55,778 bases of DNA, taken from positions 1-55,778 of the forward strand of contig JBBSET010000019.1 in NCBI GenBank assembly GCA_038239485.1. The letters are read 5' to 3'. Source of the stretch: DASQEH01 sp038239485. GTDB taxonomy: Bacteria; Actinomycetota; Actinomycetes; Propionibacteriales; Nocardioidaceae. Positions 31,840 to 40,469 of this stretch are shown here, piece after piece (the stretch's first letter is position 1; the number at the start of each line of letters is the position of its first letter). Below the pieces are notes generated by a model. It made no database searches. It was not told where the DNA came from and worked only from the letters and a program-made list of their open reading frames with translations. The position numbers and the translations under genes are program-made.

Positions 31840-32774
31840 CAGCCGACCTGGTCGAGACCCTTGAGCCCCAGTATCGCGCGAGCCTCGTCGGGAGTGGCGG
31901 TCTCGAGCGACAGCTCGCCGAGGATGCGCTTGATCTTGGCGACCTGCTCGGCATTCGACTCAGCCAGCCTGCCCCGGCCGATGAACAGGCCGTCCTCCAA
32001 GCCGACGCGCACATGCGAGCCCATCACCGCCGAGACCGTGATCATGTTGAACTGGTGACGTCCGGCGCCGAGCACGGACCATTCGTAGGCGTCGCCCAGC
32101 AGCCGGTCCGCAGTCGACTTCAGATGGGACAGATGCTCGACCTCGGCGCCGATGCCGCCCATCACGCCGAGGATGGTCTGCAGGAAGATCGGCGGCTCCA
32201 CCAGCCCGGCGTCGAGATAGTAGGCCAGCGTGTAGAGGTGGCCGATGTCGTAGGCCTCGTACTCGAACCGCGCGCCGGTCTGCGGGCGCACGTCGCGCAG
32301 CATGTGCTCGATGTCGGAGAAGGTGCTGACGAACGGCTCCACCCGCGTGCTCTCGACATACGGCTCCTCCCAGTCGAACTGCCACGCACCGGCGTACTTC
32401 GGGATCATCGGGAAGCTGCCGTAGTTGAATGTCCCGAGGTTCAGCGTGCACAGTTCCGGCTTGGTCTCGTAGACCACGCGGAGCCGATCCTGCACGGTCA
32501 TCCCGGTCCCGCCGCCGCTGGTGATGCTCACGACCGCGTCGGTCGAGTCCTTGATCCCTTTGAGGTACTCCAGGAAGACCGCCGGGTCAGCCGTCGGGCG
32601 GCCGTCCTTCGGGTCGCGCGCATGCAGATGGATGATCGCCGCGCCGGCCTCGGCGGCCGCGACGGACTGGCTGACCACGTCCTCGACCGTGTAGGGCAGG
32701 TGCGGCGACATCGTCGGTGTGTGCCCCGACCCGGTGACGGCACACGTGATGATGACCTTGCGCGGCTCTGGCAT
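31836..32774 (-). CDS. cdhC: Beta-keto acid cleavage enzyme (BKACE), candidate dehydrocarnitine cleavage
   Basis: A 312-residue zinc enzyme of the DUF849/BKACE family. Metal ligands are in IIHLHARDPKDG, and the conserved SGGGTGMTVQDRL, CTLNLGTFNYG and GSHVRVGLEDGLFIGRG follow, the last carrying the catalytic glutamate and aspartate. The family condenses a beta-keto acid with acetyl-CoA to give acetoacetate and a new CoA ester. In carnitine breakdown it converts dehydrocarnitine and acetyl-CoA to acetoacetate and betainyl-CoA. It is the first gene of the three-gene set; an AGGAGAGC ribosome site precedes the ATG. Confidence 0.85.
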   Translation of the reverse strand: MPEPRKVIITCAVTGSGHTPTMSPHLPYTVEDVVSQSVAAAEAGAAIIHLHARDPKDGRPTADPAVFLEYLKGIKDSTDAVVSITSGGGTGMTVQDRLRVVYETKPELCTLNLGTFNYGSFPMIPKYAGAWQFDWEEPYVESTRVEPFVSTFSDIEHMLRDVRPQTGARFEYEAYDIGHLYTLAYYLDAGLVEPPIFLQTILGVMGGIGAEVEHLSHLKSTADRLLGDAYEWSVLGAGRHQFNMITVSAVMGSHVRVGLEDGLFIGRGRLAESNAEQVAKIKRILGELSLETATPDEARAILGLKGLDQVGW

Positions 32775-32901
32775 GGTGCTCTCCTGGACGGACTCCGGGG
32801 TGGTGGCGTCAGCGTACGTCGCCGCACCATACGGGCGGGCGTCGCATCATATGAAACGGTTCTCCGGCGAGGCTGGTTTGTCAAGCAGGGGGACTGTGTC
32901 C

Positions 32902-33711
32902 TCAGCCGGCCATCACGCCGGACACCTCGGTCGCCGCCTGCACCGCGACCGGGCCGAGTGCCGCGAACCTCGACACCCCGACCCGGTTCACCGTTCCCCA
33001 GATGCTGAACACCGCCAACGGCTTGCCGTCACGGGTGTCCAGCACCGGTGCGGACACGCCGTAGAGCGTCGGCTCCAGCTCACCGGCGCACTGCGCGAAC
33101 CCACGTGACCGGGTCTCGGCCAGCTCTCTCATCAGCCGTTTCGGGTCGGTCACGGTGGTGTCGGTGAAACCCCGGAGCGGTACCTCCAGGAGGCCGCGGG
33201 CCTCCTCCGGCAGCAACCAGGCCAGGAAGGCCTTGCCGGTCGAGGTGGCGTGCAGTGGGACCTCGCGGGCGAGCCAGCTGACCGCGAGGACCGACTGGGG
33301 AGCCACCTCCCCGACATAGGTCACCCCGCGCGGGCCGGCTACCGCGAGCGCTGCGGTCTCGCCGGTCTGCGCCGACACCCGTTCGAGGATCGGCCGGGTC
33401 CGTCTGACCAGCCCGTCATAGCCTGCGGCCGACGACATCCGGATCAGCGCGAAGCCGACCTGGTACCTGTTGCTGCCGGGGTCGCGCTCGACCAGTCCGT
33501 GCACCTCCAGGGTCCCGAGCAGCCGCCAGGCCGTTGCGCGGTTGATGCCCGTCTGACGTGCGAGGTCCGCCACCGTCGCGCCCACCGGGGCGGCAGCGGC
33601 CACGCATCCCAGCAGGGTCAGCGCCCGGTCGACCGACTGGACCAGGCCGGAGGGCTGCGTGGGCCGTGCTTCGCCGGGTCGTGCTCCGGCTTCCTCGGGA
33701 ATGCTGGTCAC
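32902..33711 (-). CDS. IclR-family transcriptional regulator
   Basis: A 269-residue regulator. The N-terminal winged helix (SVDRALTLLGCVAA, ATVADLARQTGINRATAWRLLG) is followed by the IclR effector domain (LARRVGLVxRTRP-type helix, TYVGEVAPQSVLAV, LHATSTGKAFLAWLL, and the ligand end APVLDTRDGKPLAVFSI). It starts at GTG 33711, overlapping the hydrolase stop (GTGA). It is likely to control the carnitine genes 127 bases downstream and perhaps the divergent transporter, with a carnitine-derived effector. I could not find a convincing operator. Confidence 0.9.
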   Translation of the reverse strand: MTSIPEEAGARPGEARPTQPSGLVQSVDRALTLLGCVAAAAPVGATVADLARQTGINRATAWRLLGTLEVHGLVERDPGSNRYQVGFALIRMSSAAGYDGLVRRTRPILERVSAQTGETAALAVAGPRGVTYVGEVAPQSVLAVSWLAREVPLHATSTGKAFLAWLLPEEARGLLEVPLRGFTDTTVTDPKRLMRELAETRSRGFAQCAGELEPTLYGVSAPVLDTRDGKPLAVFSIWGTVNRVGVSRFAALGPVAVQAATEVSGVMAG

Positions 33712-34802
33712 AGCGCTGCCGCCGCGTCGGCGATGACGGGCAGGGCGAGGTAGCACAGGTCGCGACACTGGCGGTCCCACCAGGCGTCGACGTAGGGCCA
33801 GGCCGAGGTCTTGACGACCACGATCCGTCGGGGCCGGTCGACGTAGACGAACTGCCCGCGCATCCCGTCGGCCATCACCCGCAGGCCCTCGCGGTCCAGC
33901 GGCCACCAGTGGTACCCGAAGCCGGCGTGTGTGGTGATGGTGCTCGGCAGCCGCCCGGGCGCCAGGTAGGACCGCTCGGGCCGGCTGCTCGCCACCACCC
34001 AGGAAGGGTCTACCACCTGCTCGCCGCGCCAGCAGCCGTCGATCTGGAGCACACCAAGCCGAGCCCAGTCGCGGGCGGATGCGGACAGTGCTCCGGCCGC
34101 CATCGCGACGCCGTGCGGCGCGTCGAGCCCGACGAGCGCCGGCCGCTCGGCACCGATGACCTGCCACAGTTCGCCGAGGGCCTCGGCGAACGTCTGGCCC
34201 GTCGCACGCTCACGCACCCAGTCGAGGACGAGCGAGTCGGGGCTGCAGTAGGCGTACCGCGTGCCCGGCGCCGCGCCGGTTCCGATCTGCGCGACCGACT
34301 CGCGCAGTCCGCCGGCGCCCGAGCGCCACCGGCTCAGCAGGCGGGACGCGGGGCTCTCCGGGTCGTGGTAGTCCTCGGCCCATCCAACGCCGCTGGTCAT
34401 GGTGAGGACCTGGCGTACGGTGACCCGGTCGTAGCCGCTGCCGGCCAGCTCGGCGACATACTCGACGACCCGCGCGTCGAGGTCGGGGAGCCTGCCGCGC
34501 GTGACAGCGAGGCCCGTGAGCAGGGCCAGCACCGACTTCGTCGCGGAGTTTCCCAACAGCCGGTCGTCGGCCACCACGCTGTCGAAGTACCGCTCGTGGA
34601 CGACGGTGCCTTCGACCACGACGACCAGCGACGTGCTCGACGTCGTGGTCAGGAACTCCTCGACGCCCATCGTGCGGCCGGCTCCGTCCACCGCCGCCAC
34701 CAGGTCCGACGGCGCCTCCGGCCACGGCGCACATGCGGTGGCAGCCACCTCGGTGTAGTGGCCGCCGGGCTGGGGGTGCGTCAGCTCTGGAGGTGCGTTC
34801 AT
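33708..34802 (-). CDS. Serine hydrolase of the class C beta-lactamase / NylB fold
   Basis: A 364-residue protein. The nucleophile motif is SATK (GNSATKSVLALLTGLAV, S-x-x-K). The catalytic tyrosine is in YAYCSPDSLVLDWV, and VLTMTSGVGWAEDYHDP is the loop seen in 6-aminohexanoate-dimer hydrolase (NylB) relatives; a YHWWPLDREG region near the C-terminus stands where KTG would lie. No signal peptide, so it acts in the cytosol. The family cleaves amide and ester bonds. In this locus it might release carnitine or betaine from an acyl or peptide conjugate, which is inference. The ATG at 34802 has AAGGACGACGCC before it. Confidence 0.82.
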   Translation of the reverse strand: MNAPPELTHPQPGGHYTEVAATACAPWPEAPSDLVAAVDGAGRTMGVEEFLTTTSSTSLVVVVEGTVVHERYFDSVVADDRLLGNSATKSVLALLTGLAVTRGRLPDLDARVVEYVAELAGSGYDRVTVRQVLTMTSGVGWAEDYHDPESPASRLLSRWRSGAGGLRESVAQIGTGAAPGTRYAYCSPDSLVLDWVRERATGQTFAEALGELWQVIGAERPALVGLDAPHGVAMAAGALSASARDWARLGVLQIDGCWRGEQVVDPSWVVASSRPERSYLAPGRLPSTITTHAGFGYHWWPLDREGLRVMADGMRGQFVYVDRPRRIVVVKTSAWPYVDAWWDRQCRDLCYLALPVIADAAAAL

Positions 34803-35047
34803 GGCGTCGTCCTTGCTGGCATGACATGGCGTCGCAGAGACGTCGAGAGCTGTGGCGAAGTGATCCCGGCCAAGGAAACGCCCCTTTCGGCGTCGTCGGC
34901 TTCCGATGACTTTTCGGTAACTGCGGCGCGGTCCTGTTGACACGACGATGAAGATGGGTGAACGTTCGTCTCGCGATGTGATGACCAGACAACGTCGGCA
35001 CGCTCTGAACCGCGCGCTGTCGAGAGACCAGGCTAAGGGGCCCGTCG
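34803..35047. promoter_or_regulatory. Divergent control region of the hydrolase-IclR and transporter operons
   Basis: The 245 bases between the two ATG codons must carry both promoters. On the plus strand TTGACA at 34938-34943 is a good -35 element, but the matching -10 (GAACGT near 34961) is weak. AAAGGGGCGTTT (minus strand, near 34878-34890) and TTTTCGG runs give some A/T-rich islands. I could not pick out an IclR-type palindrome. Confidence 0.45.
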
Positions 35048-36700
35048 ATGAATGCATTGTGGACACCAGGAGATCGCAGCAGCGCCGACGACCGCGACAG
35101 CCGGGACGCCGGAGTCTTCGGCCGGGTGACCCGCCGGCAGTTCGTCGTCGGGGCAGCCGGCATCGCTGCGGCCGCGGGGCTGTCGGCCTGCGGTGGGTCG
35201 TCGCCATCGGCCGGCACCGGCGGTGGCAGCACGGCTACCCCGAAGAAGGGCGGCGACTTCAGGCTGGGTGTCACCGGCGGTGGTGCCAAGGACATCTTCG
35301 ACGGCCAGAACATCATCACCAAACCTGACCAGGCCCGTCTCGTCAGCGCGTTCGAGACGCTGCTGACCTTCGACGACCAGTACAAGCTGACCACCGACGG
35401 CCTCGCGGAGTCGGTCACCGCCGACAGCCCGACGCAGTACACGATCAAGCTGCGCAAGGGCGTGGAGTTCCAGAACGCCAAGACCATGACGGCCGACGAC
35501 GTCATCTACTCCTTGCAGCGGATCGGCACGGAGGCCAACGGTCTCACCGGCTTCGCCGCGACCGCGTCGATGGACATCGGCGCCATCAAGAAGATCGACA
35601 AGTACACCGTCCAGATCCCGCTGAAGACGGCCGACTCGACGATCCCACAGACCCTCGCGAGCTACACCTTCGGCATCGTGCCGGTGGGCTACAAGGCCTA
35701 CTCGGGCGACCCCTCGACGCAGATCGGCACCGGACCCTACAAGCTGAAGAGCTTCTCACCCGGTCAGGAGAGCGTCAGCGAGCTCAACGCAAACTACTGG
35801 GGCGACGGGCCGTACTTCGACACGGTGACGATCACCGACTTCGCCGACGCGACCGCTCAGGTGCACGCGTTGCTCGGCGGGCAGATCGACGCGATGACCG
35901 ACCTGCCGGCCTCGCAGATCAATGTGCTCAAGGCTCAGCAGATGAACGCGCTCATCTCCAAGACCGGCGGCTGGGTGCCGCTGTGCATGGCCATCGACAT
36001 GGCGCCCTTCAACGACCCCAAGGTCCGCCAGGCGATGCGGCTGATCGTCGACAGGCAGCAGATCATCGACCAGATCCTGTCCGGCTACGGCTCGGTCGCG
36101 AACGACCTCTACTCGCCCTTCGACGAGGGCTACGACAGTTCGCTGCCCCAGCGCACCCAGGACCTCGCGCAGGCCAAGTCGCTGCTCAAGTCCGCCGGCC
36201 AGGACGGGTTGACCGTGGACCTCCACACCACCAACGGCGCGTCCGGCATGGTCGACCTGGCCACAGTGTTCGCCACCCAGGCGAAGGGGGCGGGGGTCAC
36301 GATCAACGTGAAGAACGACCCGAACTACTACGGCGACTCCTACCTGAAGCTGGCCTTCTCGGTGGACTTCTGGGGCACCCGTGGGTATCTCAACCAGGTC
36401 CAGCAGGGGTCCCTGCCGACCTCGCCGTACAACGAGACGCACTGGCCGCCGACGTCGGGCGACGGCTCGACCTTCGGCTCGCTCTACCAGCAGGCGCTGG
36501 CCGCCACCGACGACACCAAGCGGGTCGACCTGGAGCACCAGATGCAGAAGCTGGAGTACGACAACGGCGGCTACATCATCCCCTTCTTCAACGACCTGAT
36601 CGACGGGTACTCGTCGAAGGTGCAGGGCCTCACACCCAGCAAGGGGACACTCAACCTCGACAGCTTCGGCCATGGCTACAAGACCATCTGGTTCGGCTGA
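35048..36700 (+). CDS. Peptide-type ABC transporter substrate-binding lipoprotein
   Basis: A 550-residue extracellular-solute-binding family 5 protein. The N-terminus has a twin-arginine signal (TRRQFVVGAAGIAAAAGLS) ending in the lipobox LSACGG, so it is exported folded and anchored as a lipoprotein. The mature part has LTFDDQYKLTTDGLAESV, YTIKLRKGVEFQNAKTMTAD and IGTGPYKLKSF, all typical of family 5. These proteins bind oligopeptides, opines, heme or nickel chelates; the present ligand is unknown. It is the first gene of a transporter operon. Confidence 0.93.
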   Translation: MNALWTPGDRSSADDRDSRDAGVFGRVTRRQFVVGAAGIAAAAGLSACGGSSPSAGTGGGSTATPKKGGDFRLGVTGGGAKDIFDGQNIITKPDQARLVSAFETLLTFDDQYKLTTDGLAESVTADSPTQYTIKLRKGVEFQNAKTMTADDVIYSLQRIGTEANGLTGFAATASMDIGAIKKIDKYTVQIPLKTADSTIPQTLASYTFGIVPVGYKAYSGDPSTQIGTGPYKLKSFSPGQESVSELNANYWGDGPYFDTVTITDFADATAQVHALLGGQIDAMTDLPASQINVLKAQQMNALISKTGGWVPLCMAIDMAPFNDPKVRQAMRLIVDRQQIIDQILSGYGSVANDLYSPFDEGYDSSLPQRTQDLAQAKSLLKSAGQDGLTVDLHTTNGASGMVDLATVFATQAKGAGVTINVKNDPNYYGDSYLKLAFSVDFWGTRGYLNQVQQGSLPTSPYNETHWPPTSGDGSTFGSLYQQALAATDDTKRVDLEHQMQKLEYDNGGYIIPFFNDLIDGYSSKVQGLTPSKGTLNLDSFGHGYKTIWFG

Positions 36701-36715
36701 GTCGCGGGAGCGGCG

Positions 36716-37690
36716 ATGACCTGGTTGCGACACGGCGGTATCGCGGCCTTCATCGTCCGACGGCTGCTGCTCGGCGTCCTGGTGCTCGTGCTCGTGTCGA
36801 TCCTGGTCTTCGCCGCGACCCAGGCGCTGGGCGACCCGGTCCGGGCCATCCTCGGCCGCAACGCCACGCCGGCCAGTGAGGCCGCGCTGCGCAAGGTGCT
36901 GCACCTCGACAAGTCGCTGCTGGGGCAGTACTTCTCCTGGGCCGGTGGCTTCCTGCACGGCAATCTCGGCAACTCCCTCGCGGCACAGGAGCCGGTCGGG
37001 ACGTACCTGAGCAGCCGACTGGTCAACTCCGGGGTGCTCGTCCTGATCGCTGCCATCGTCTCCATCCCGCTCTCGATCGCGCTCGGCTCGTGGGCAGCAC
37101 TCAAGCGGGAGAAGACCTTCGACACGGTCAGCTCCAACCTGCTGCTCATCTTGGCGTCGCTTCCGGAGTTCGTGGTCGCGGTGCTGCTGGTCATCGTGTT
37201 CGCCACGACGATCTTCAATGGTTTCCTTCCCGCTACCAGCCCCATCTCGCCGGGTCAGCACCCCTGGGACGTCCCCAAGGAGCTCATCCTCCCGGCGGCC
37301 ACCCTCGTGATCGCGGTCGCGCCCTACGTCGCCCGGATCATGCGGGCCTCGATGGTCGAGGTGCTCGAGAGCGACTACGTCGAGATGGCCCGCCTCAAGG
37401 GACTTCCGGAGCGGACGGTCCTGATCCGGCATGCGCTGCCCAACGCGATCGGCCCGGTGTTCCAGGTGATCGCGATCAACCTCGCCTACCTGGCGGGAGG
37501 CGTCGTGATCGTCGAGTACGTCTTCAACTACTCCGGTATCGGAAGTGCGCTGCAGGACGCGGTCCTCAACCACGACGTGCCGGTGGTCCAGGCCCTGGCG
37601 ATGCTGATCGCCGGGGTCTACGTCGTGCTGAACCTGCTGGCCGACGTGGCCACCATCCTCGTGACCCCTCGACTAAGGACACGGCTATGA
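36716..37690 (+). CDS. ABC transporter permease (DppB/OppB type)
   Basis: A 324-residue permease with a typical first helix (FIVRRLLLGVLVLVLVSILVF). Six helices are present. The cytoplasmic coupling loop reads DYVEMARLKGLPERTVLIRH, then ALPNAIGPVFQVI. It starts 16 bases after the binding-protein gene with a GGGAGCGG ribosome site. Its stop overlaps the next permease (ATGA). Confidence 0.93.
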   Translation: MTWLRHGGIAAFIVRRLLLGVLVLVLVSILVFAATQALGDPVRAILGRNATPASEAALRKVLHLDKSLLGQYFSWAGGFLHGNLGNSLAAQEPVGTYLSSRLVNSGVLVLIAAIVSIPLSIALGSWAALKREKTFDTVSSNLLLILASLPEFVVAVLLVIVFATTIFNGFLPATSPISPGQHPWDVPKELILPAATLVIAVAPYVARIMRASMVEVLESDYVEMARLKGLPERTVLIRHALPNAIGPVFQVIAINLAYLAGGVVIVEYVFNYSGIGSALQDAVLNHDVPVVQALAMLIAGVYVVLNLLADVATILVTPRLRTRL

Positions 37691-38595
37691 GCCAGACCGA
37701 GGAGGCGCCGGCGCTGGCCGAAGGCGTGCAGACACCAACACCAGCCGGCCGTTCGAGCACGCTGGTGGCCCGGGCCATGCGGCTCTGGCGGACCCGGATC
37801 GGCGCCCTCCTCGTGCTGCTGCTGGTGCTCATCGCCGTCATCGGCCCGTACATCGCCCCCCATGCCCCCGACAAGTTCGTGGCGATCCCGGACACTCCGC
37901 CCGGCGGCAAAGCGGGGCTGCTCGGCACCGACTACTTGGGCCAGGACGTCCTCAGCCGGTTCCTCTACGGTGGCCGCGGCATCTTGGTGATGGCGTTCGT
38001 CTCGACCGCGATCGGGCTGATCTTCGGGATCGCGATCGGCCTGGTGGCGGCCTATGCCCGCAACGCTCTCGACGACGTGCTCATGCGGCTGATGGACGTG
38101 ATCATGGCCTTCCCCCAGATCATGCTCGCCCTGGTCGCCGTCAGCCTGATCGGCGCTCATACCTGGGTGATCATCGTGGCCATCGCCCTCACCACGGCGC
38201 CACGAGTGGCGCGGGTGGCGCGTGGGGCGGCCCAGCCCGTGGTCGAACGCGACTTCATCCAGGCGACGGAGTCGATGGGGCTGTCGCGGATCCGGATCCT
38301 GACCGGAGAGCTGCTGCCGAACATCCTGGGACCGATGATGGTCGAGGCCAGCCTGCGCCTCACCTACTCGATCGCCGTCATCGCCGGGTTGGCCTTCCTG
38401 GGACTGTCCCCCAACGCGAACGACGCCAACTGGGGCACCATGATCCAGCAGAACCAGATCGCGCTGCCGGTGCAGCCCTGGGGCGCGCTGGCACCGATCA
38501 TCGCGATCGCCCTGCTGACCATGGGCACCGGCCTCTTCGGCGACGGCATCGCCCGGACGGCCGCCGGCATCGACCGTGAGAGGGGTGACGAGTGA
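37687..38595 (+). CDS. ABC transporter permease (DppC/OppC type)
   Basis: A 302-residue permease. The N-terminal segment before the first helix (RIGALLVLLLVLIAVIGPYI) is polar and the GTDYLGQDVLSRFLYGGR motif before helix 2 is characteristic of DppC. The coupling loop is DFIQATESMGLSRIRILTGE. It overlaps both neighbours by 4 bases (ATGA before, GTGA after), so the three membrane-complex genes are translated together. Confidence 0.93.
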   Translation: MSQTEEAPALAEGVQTPTPAGRSSTLVARAMRLWRTRIGALLVLLLVLIAVIGPYIAPHAPDKFVAIPDTPPGGKAGLLGTDYLGQDVLSRFLYGGRGILVMAFVSTAIGLIFGIAIGLVAAYARNALDDVLMRLMDVIMAFPQIMLALVAVSLIGAHTWVIIVAIALTTAPRVARVARGAAQPVVERDFIQATESMGLSRIRILTGELLPNILGPMMVEASLRLTYSIAVIAGLAFLGLSPNANDANWGTMIQQNQIALPVQPWGALAPIIAIALLTMGTGLFGDGIARTAAGIDRERGDE

Positions 38596-40451
38596 GCATG
38601 CACCAGCAGGCGGGTTCTCACCTGGCCGAGCCTTCCGACGGTCCGGTCGCGGTGAGCGTCCAGGACCTGCAGATCGAGACCAGCTCGGGTCATGTGCCGG
38701 TCGTGATGGATGTGTCCTTCGAGATCGCAGCCGGTGAGGTGCTCGGCGTCGTCGGCGAGTCCGGGTCGGGCAAGACCACGGTGGGGCTGTCCCTGCTGGG
38801 GCACGCCCGTCGTGGGCTGCAGATCTCGGGCGGCACGGTCATGCTCGGCGACCAGGACATCCTCACCCTCGACGACGAGGAGCTCCGGCGTCTGCGCGGG
38901 TCGCTCGTGTCGTACGTGCCCCAAGACCCTGCCTCCTCGCTGAACCCGGCGCTACGGATCGGGCTCCAGCTCCGTGAGGTGCTCGAGGCGCACAGCTCGG
39001 GGCGGGGCGTCAACCACGAGGAGCGGATGGCCGAGCTGATGCGGGAGGTCGCCCTGTCGGACGACCCGGCGTACTTGCGCCGATACCCGCACGAGCTCTC
39101 GGGCGGTCAGCAGCAGCGTGTCGGCCTGGCGATGGCGTTCGCCAACCGGCCGCGGCTGATCGTGCTGGATGAGCCGACCACCGGCCTCGACGTCACGACG
39201 CAGGCGACGGTGCTGGCAACGGTGCGCGAGCTCGCGGCGGCGCACAACGTCGCGGCGCTCTACGTCAGCCACGACCTCGCCGTCGTCGCGGCACTGGCCC
39301 GACGGGTCGCGGTGATGTACGCCGGCCGGATCGTCGAGATGGGCCTCGCCGAGGAGCTGTTCGACTCGTCAGCCCACCCGTACACCCGTCGGCTGGTCGG
39401 GGCGATCCCGCGACTCACCGGCGGCCGCAGCCTGCTGGGAATCCCCGGCCACGCCCCGTCGCCCGGCAAGCGTCCCTCGGGCTGCGCGTTCGCGCCACGA
39501 TGCACCATGCACATCCCCGAGTGCGACGTCGAGGTGCCGCCACTGGCGCCGGTCGGACCCGAGCACAGCGCCCGGTGCATCCGCGCCCATGAAGTCGTCA
39601 AGCAGAGCCAGGCCAAGGCCGGCGACCCCGTCGACATCGCGCCGGCGGAATCATCGACCGCGGTGCTCACCCTCGACAACGTCGTCGCCCGCTACGGCAA
39701 GATCGAGGTGCTGCACTCCATCAACCTGCAGCTGGAGGCACACGAGTGCCTCGCGGTCGTGGGGGAGTCGGGGTCCGGCAAGACCACGACTGCCCGCTCG
39801 ATCGCCGGGCTGCATCGCGACTGGACCGGCAGCATCCGGCTCGGGGACAAGGAGCTGGAGACGGCAGCCCGGTCGCGCAGCACGGAGTCGCGTCGGCAGA
39901 TCCAGTACATCTTCCAGAACCCGTACGGCTCGCTGAACCCCCGCAAGACGATCGGAGAGACCGTCGCCCAGCCGCTGGCCGTCTTCGGCATCGCCAGCGG
40001 TCGCGACGCCGACACCCGGGTGGGGGAGATGCTGGAGCAGGTGTCGCTGTCGGCGAGCTATGCCCGCCGGTACCCCGACCAGCTCTCCGGCGGTGAGCGC
40101 CAGCGCGTCGCGATCGCCCGGGCCCTGATCTCCTCGCCCGCGATCCTGGTGTGCGACGAGGTCACCTCCGCCCTCGACGTGAGCGTGCAGGCCGCGATCG
40201 TGGAGCTGCTCGGCCGGCTGCAGCGCGACCTCGGACTCTCGATGGTGTTCGTCACCCACAATCTGCCCCTGGTGCGGTCGATCGCGCAGAAGGTGGCGGT
40301 ACTGTCCCAGGGCAGCATCGTGGAGTACGGCGAGACCGCGACGGTGCTGGCGGACCCCCAGCAGCCCTACACCCAGCAGCTGCTGGCCAACACCCCGTCG
40401 CTCGAGATGGCGACAGCCGAGGCCTTACACATCGACCACTCGTCGCCGTGA
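38592..40451 (+). CDS. Fused dual ATPase of a peptide-type ABC transporter (DppD-DppF type)
   Basis: A 619-residue protein with two complete ATPase domains. The first (about 20-260) has Walker A GESGSGKTTVG, signature ELSGGQQQRVGLA and Walker B LIVLDEPTTGLD. The oligopeptide-transporter tail follows (SGCAFAPRCTMHIPECD). The second (about 345-600) has GESGSGKTTTARS, QLSGGERQRVAIA and LVCDEVTSALDVS. The fusion supplies both energising subunits in one chain. It starts at GTG 38592 overlapping the permease stop. The set makes a complete importer. Confidence 0.93.
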   Translation: MSMHQQAGSHLAEPSDGPVAVSVQDLQIETSSGHVPVVMDVSFEIAAGEVLGVVGESGSGKTTVGLSLLGHARRGLQISGGTVMLGDQDILTLDDEELRRLRGSLVSYVPQDPASSLNPALRIGLQLREVLEAHSSGRGVNHEERMAELMREVALSDDPAYLRRYPHELSGGQQQRVGLAMAFANRPRLIVLDEPTTGLDVTTQATVLATVRELAAAHNVAALYVSHDLAVVAALARRVAVMYAGRIVEMGLAEELFDSSAHPYTRRLVGAIPRLTGGRSLLGIPGHAPSPGKRPSGCAFAPRCTMHIPECDVEVPPLAPVGPEHSARCIRAHEVVKQSQAKAGDPVDIAPAESSTAVLTLDNVVARYGKIEVLHSINLQLEAHECLAVVGESGSGKTTTARSIAGLHRDWTGSIRLGDKELETAARSRSTESRRQIQYIFQNPYGSLNPRKTIGETVAQPLAVFGIASGRDADTRVGEMLEQVSLSASYARRYPDQLSGGERQRVAIARALISSPAILVCDEVTSALDVSVQAAIVELLGRLQRDLGLSMVFVTHNLPLVRSIAQKVAVLSQGSIVEYGETATVLADPQQPYTQQLLANTPSLEMATAEALHIDHSSP

Positions 40452-40469
40452 CCGCCCCGCCGTCAGAGC

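Noticed and set aside
32850..32884. TTGACA (minus strand, 32884-32879) and TCATATGA as promoter and IclR operator of the carnitine genes
   Set aside because: No -10 lies at the right distance, and the 8-bp palindrome is too short to call an operator.
35756..37573. Minus-strand open frame of 605 codons opposite the ABC transporter genes
   Set aside because: It spans two clear genes on the other strand and has the same antisense composition.
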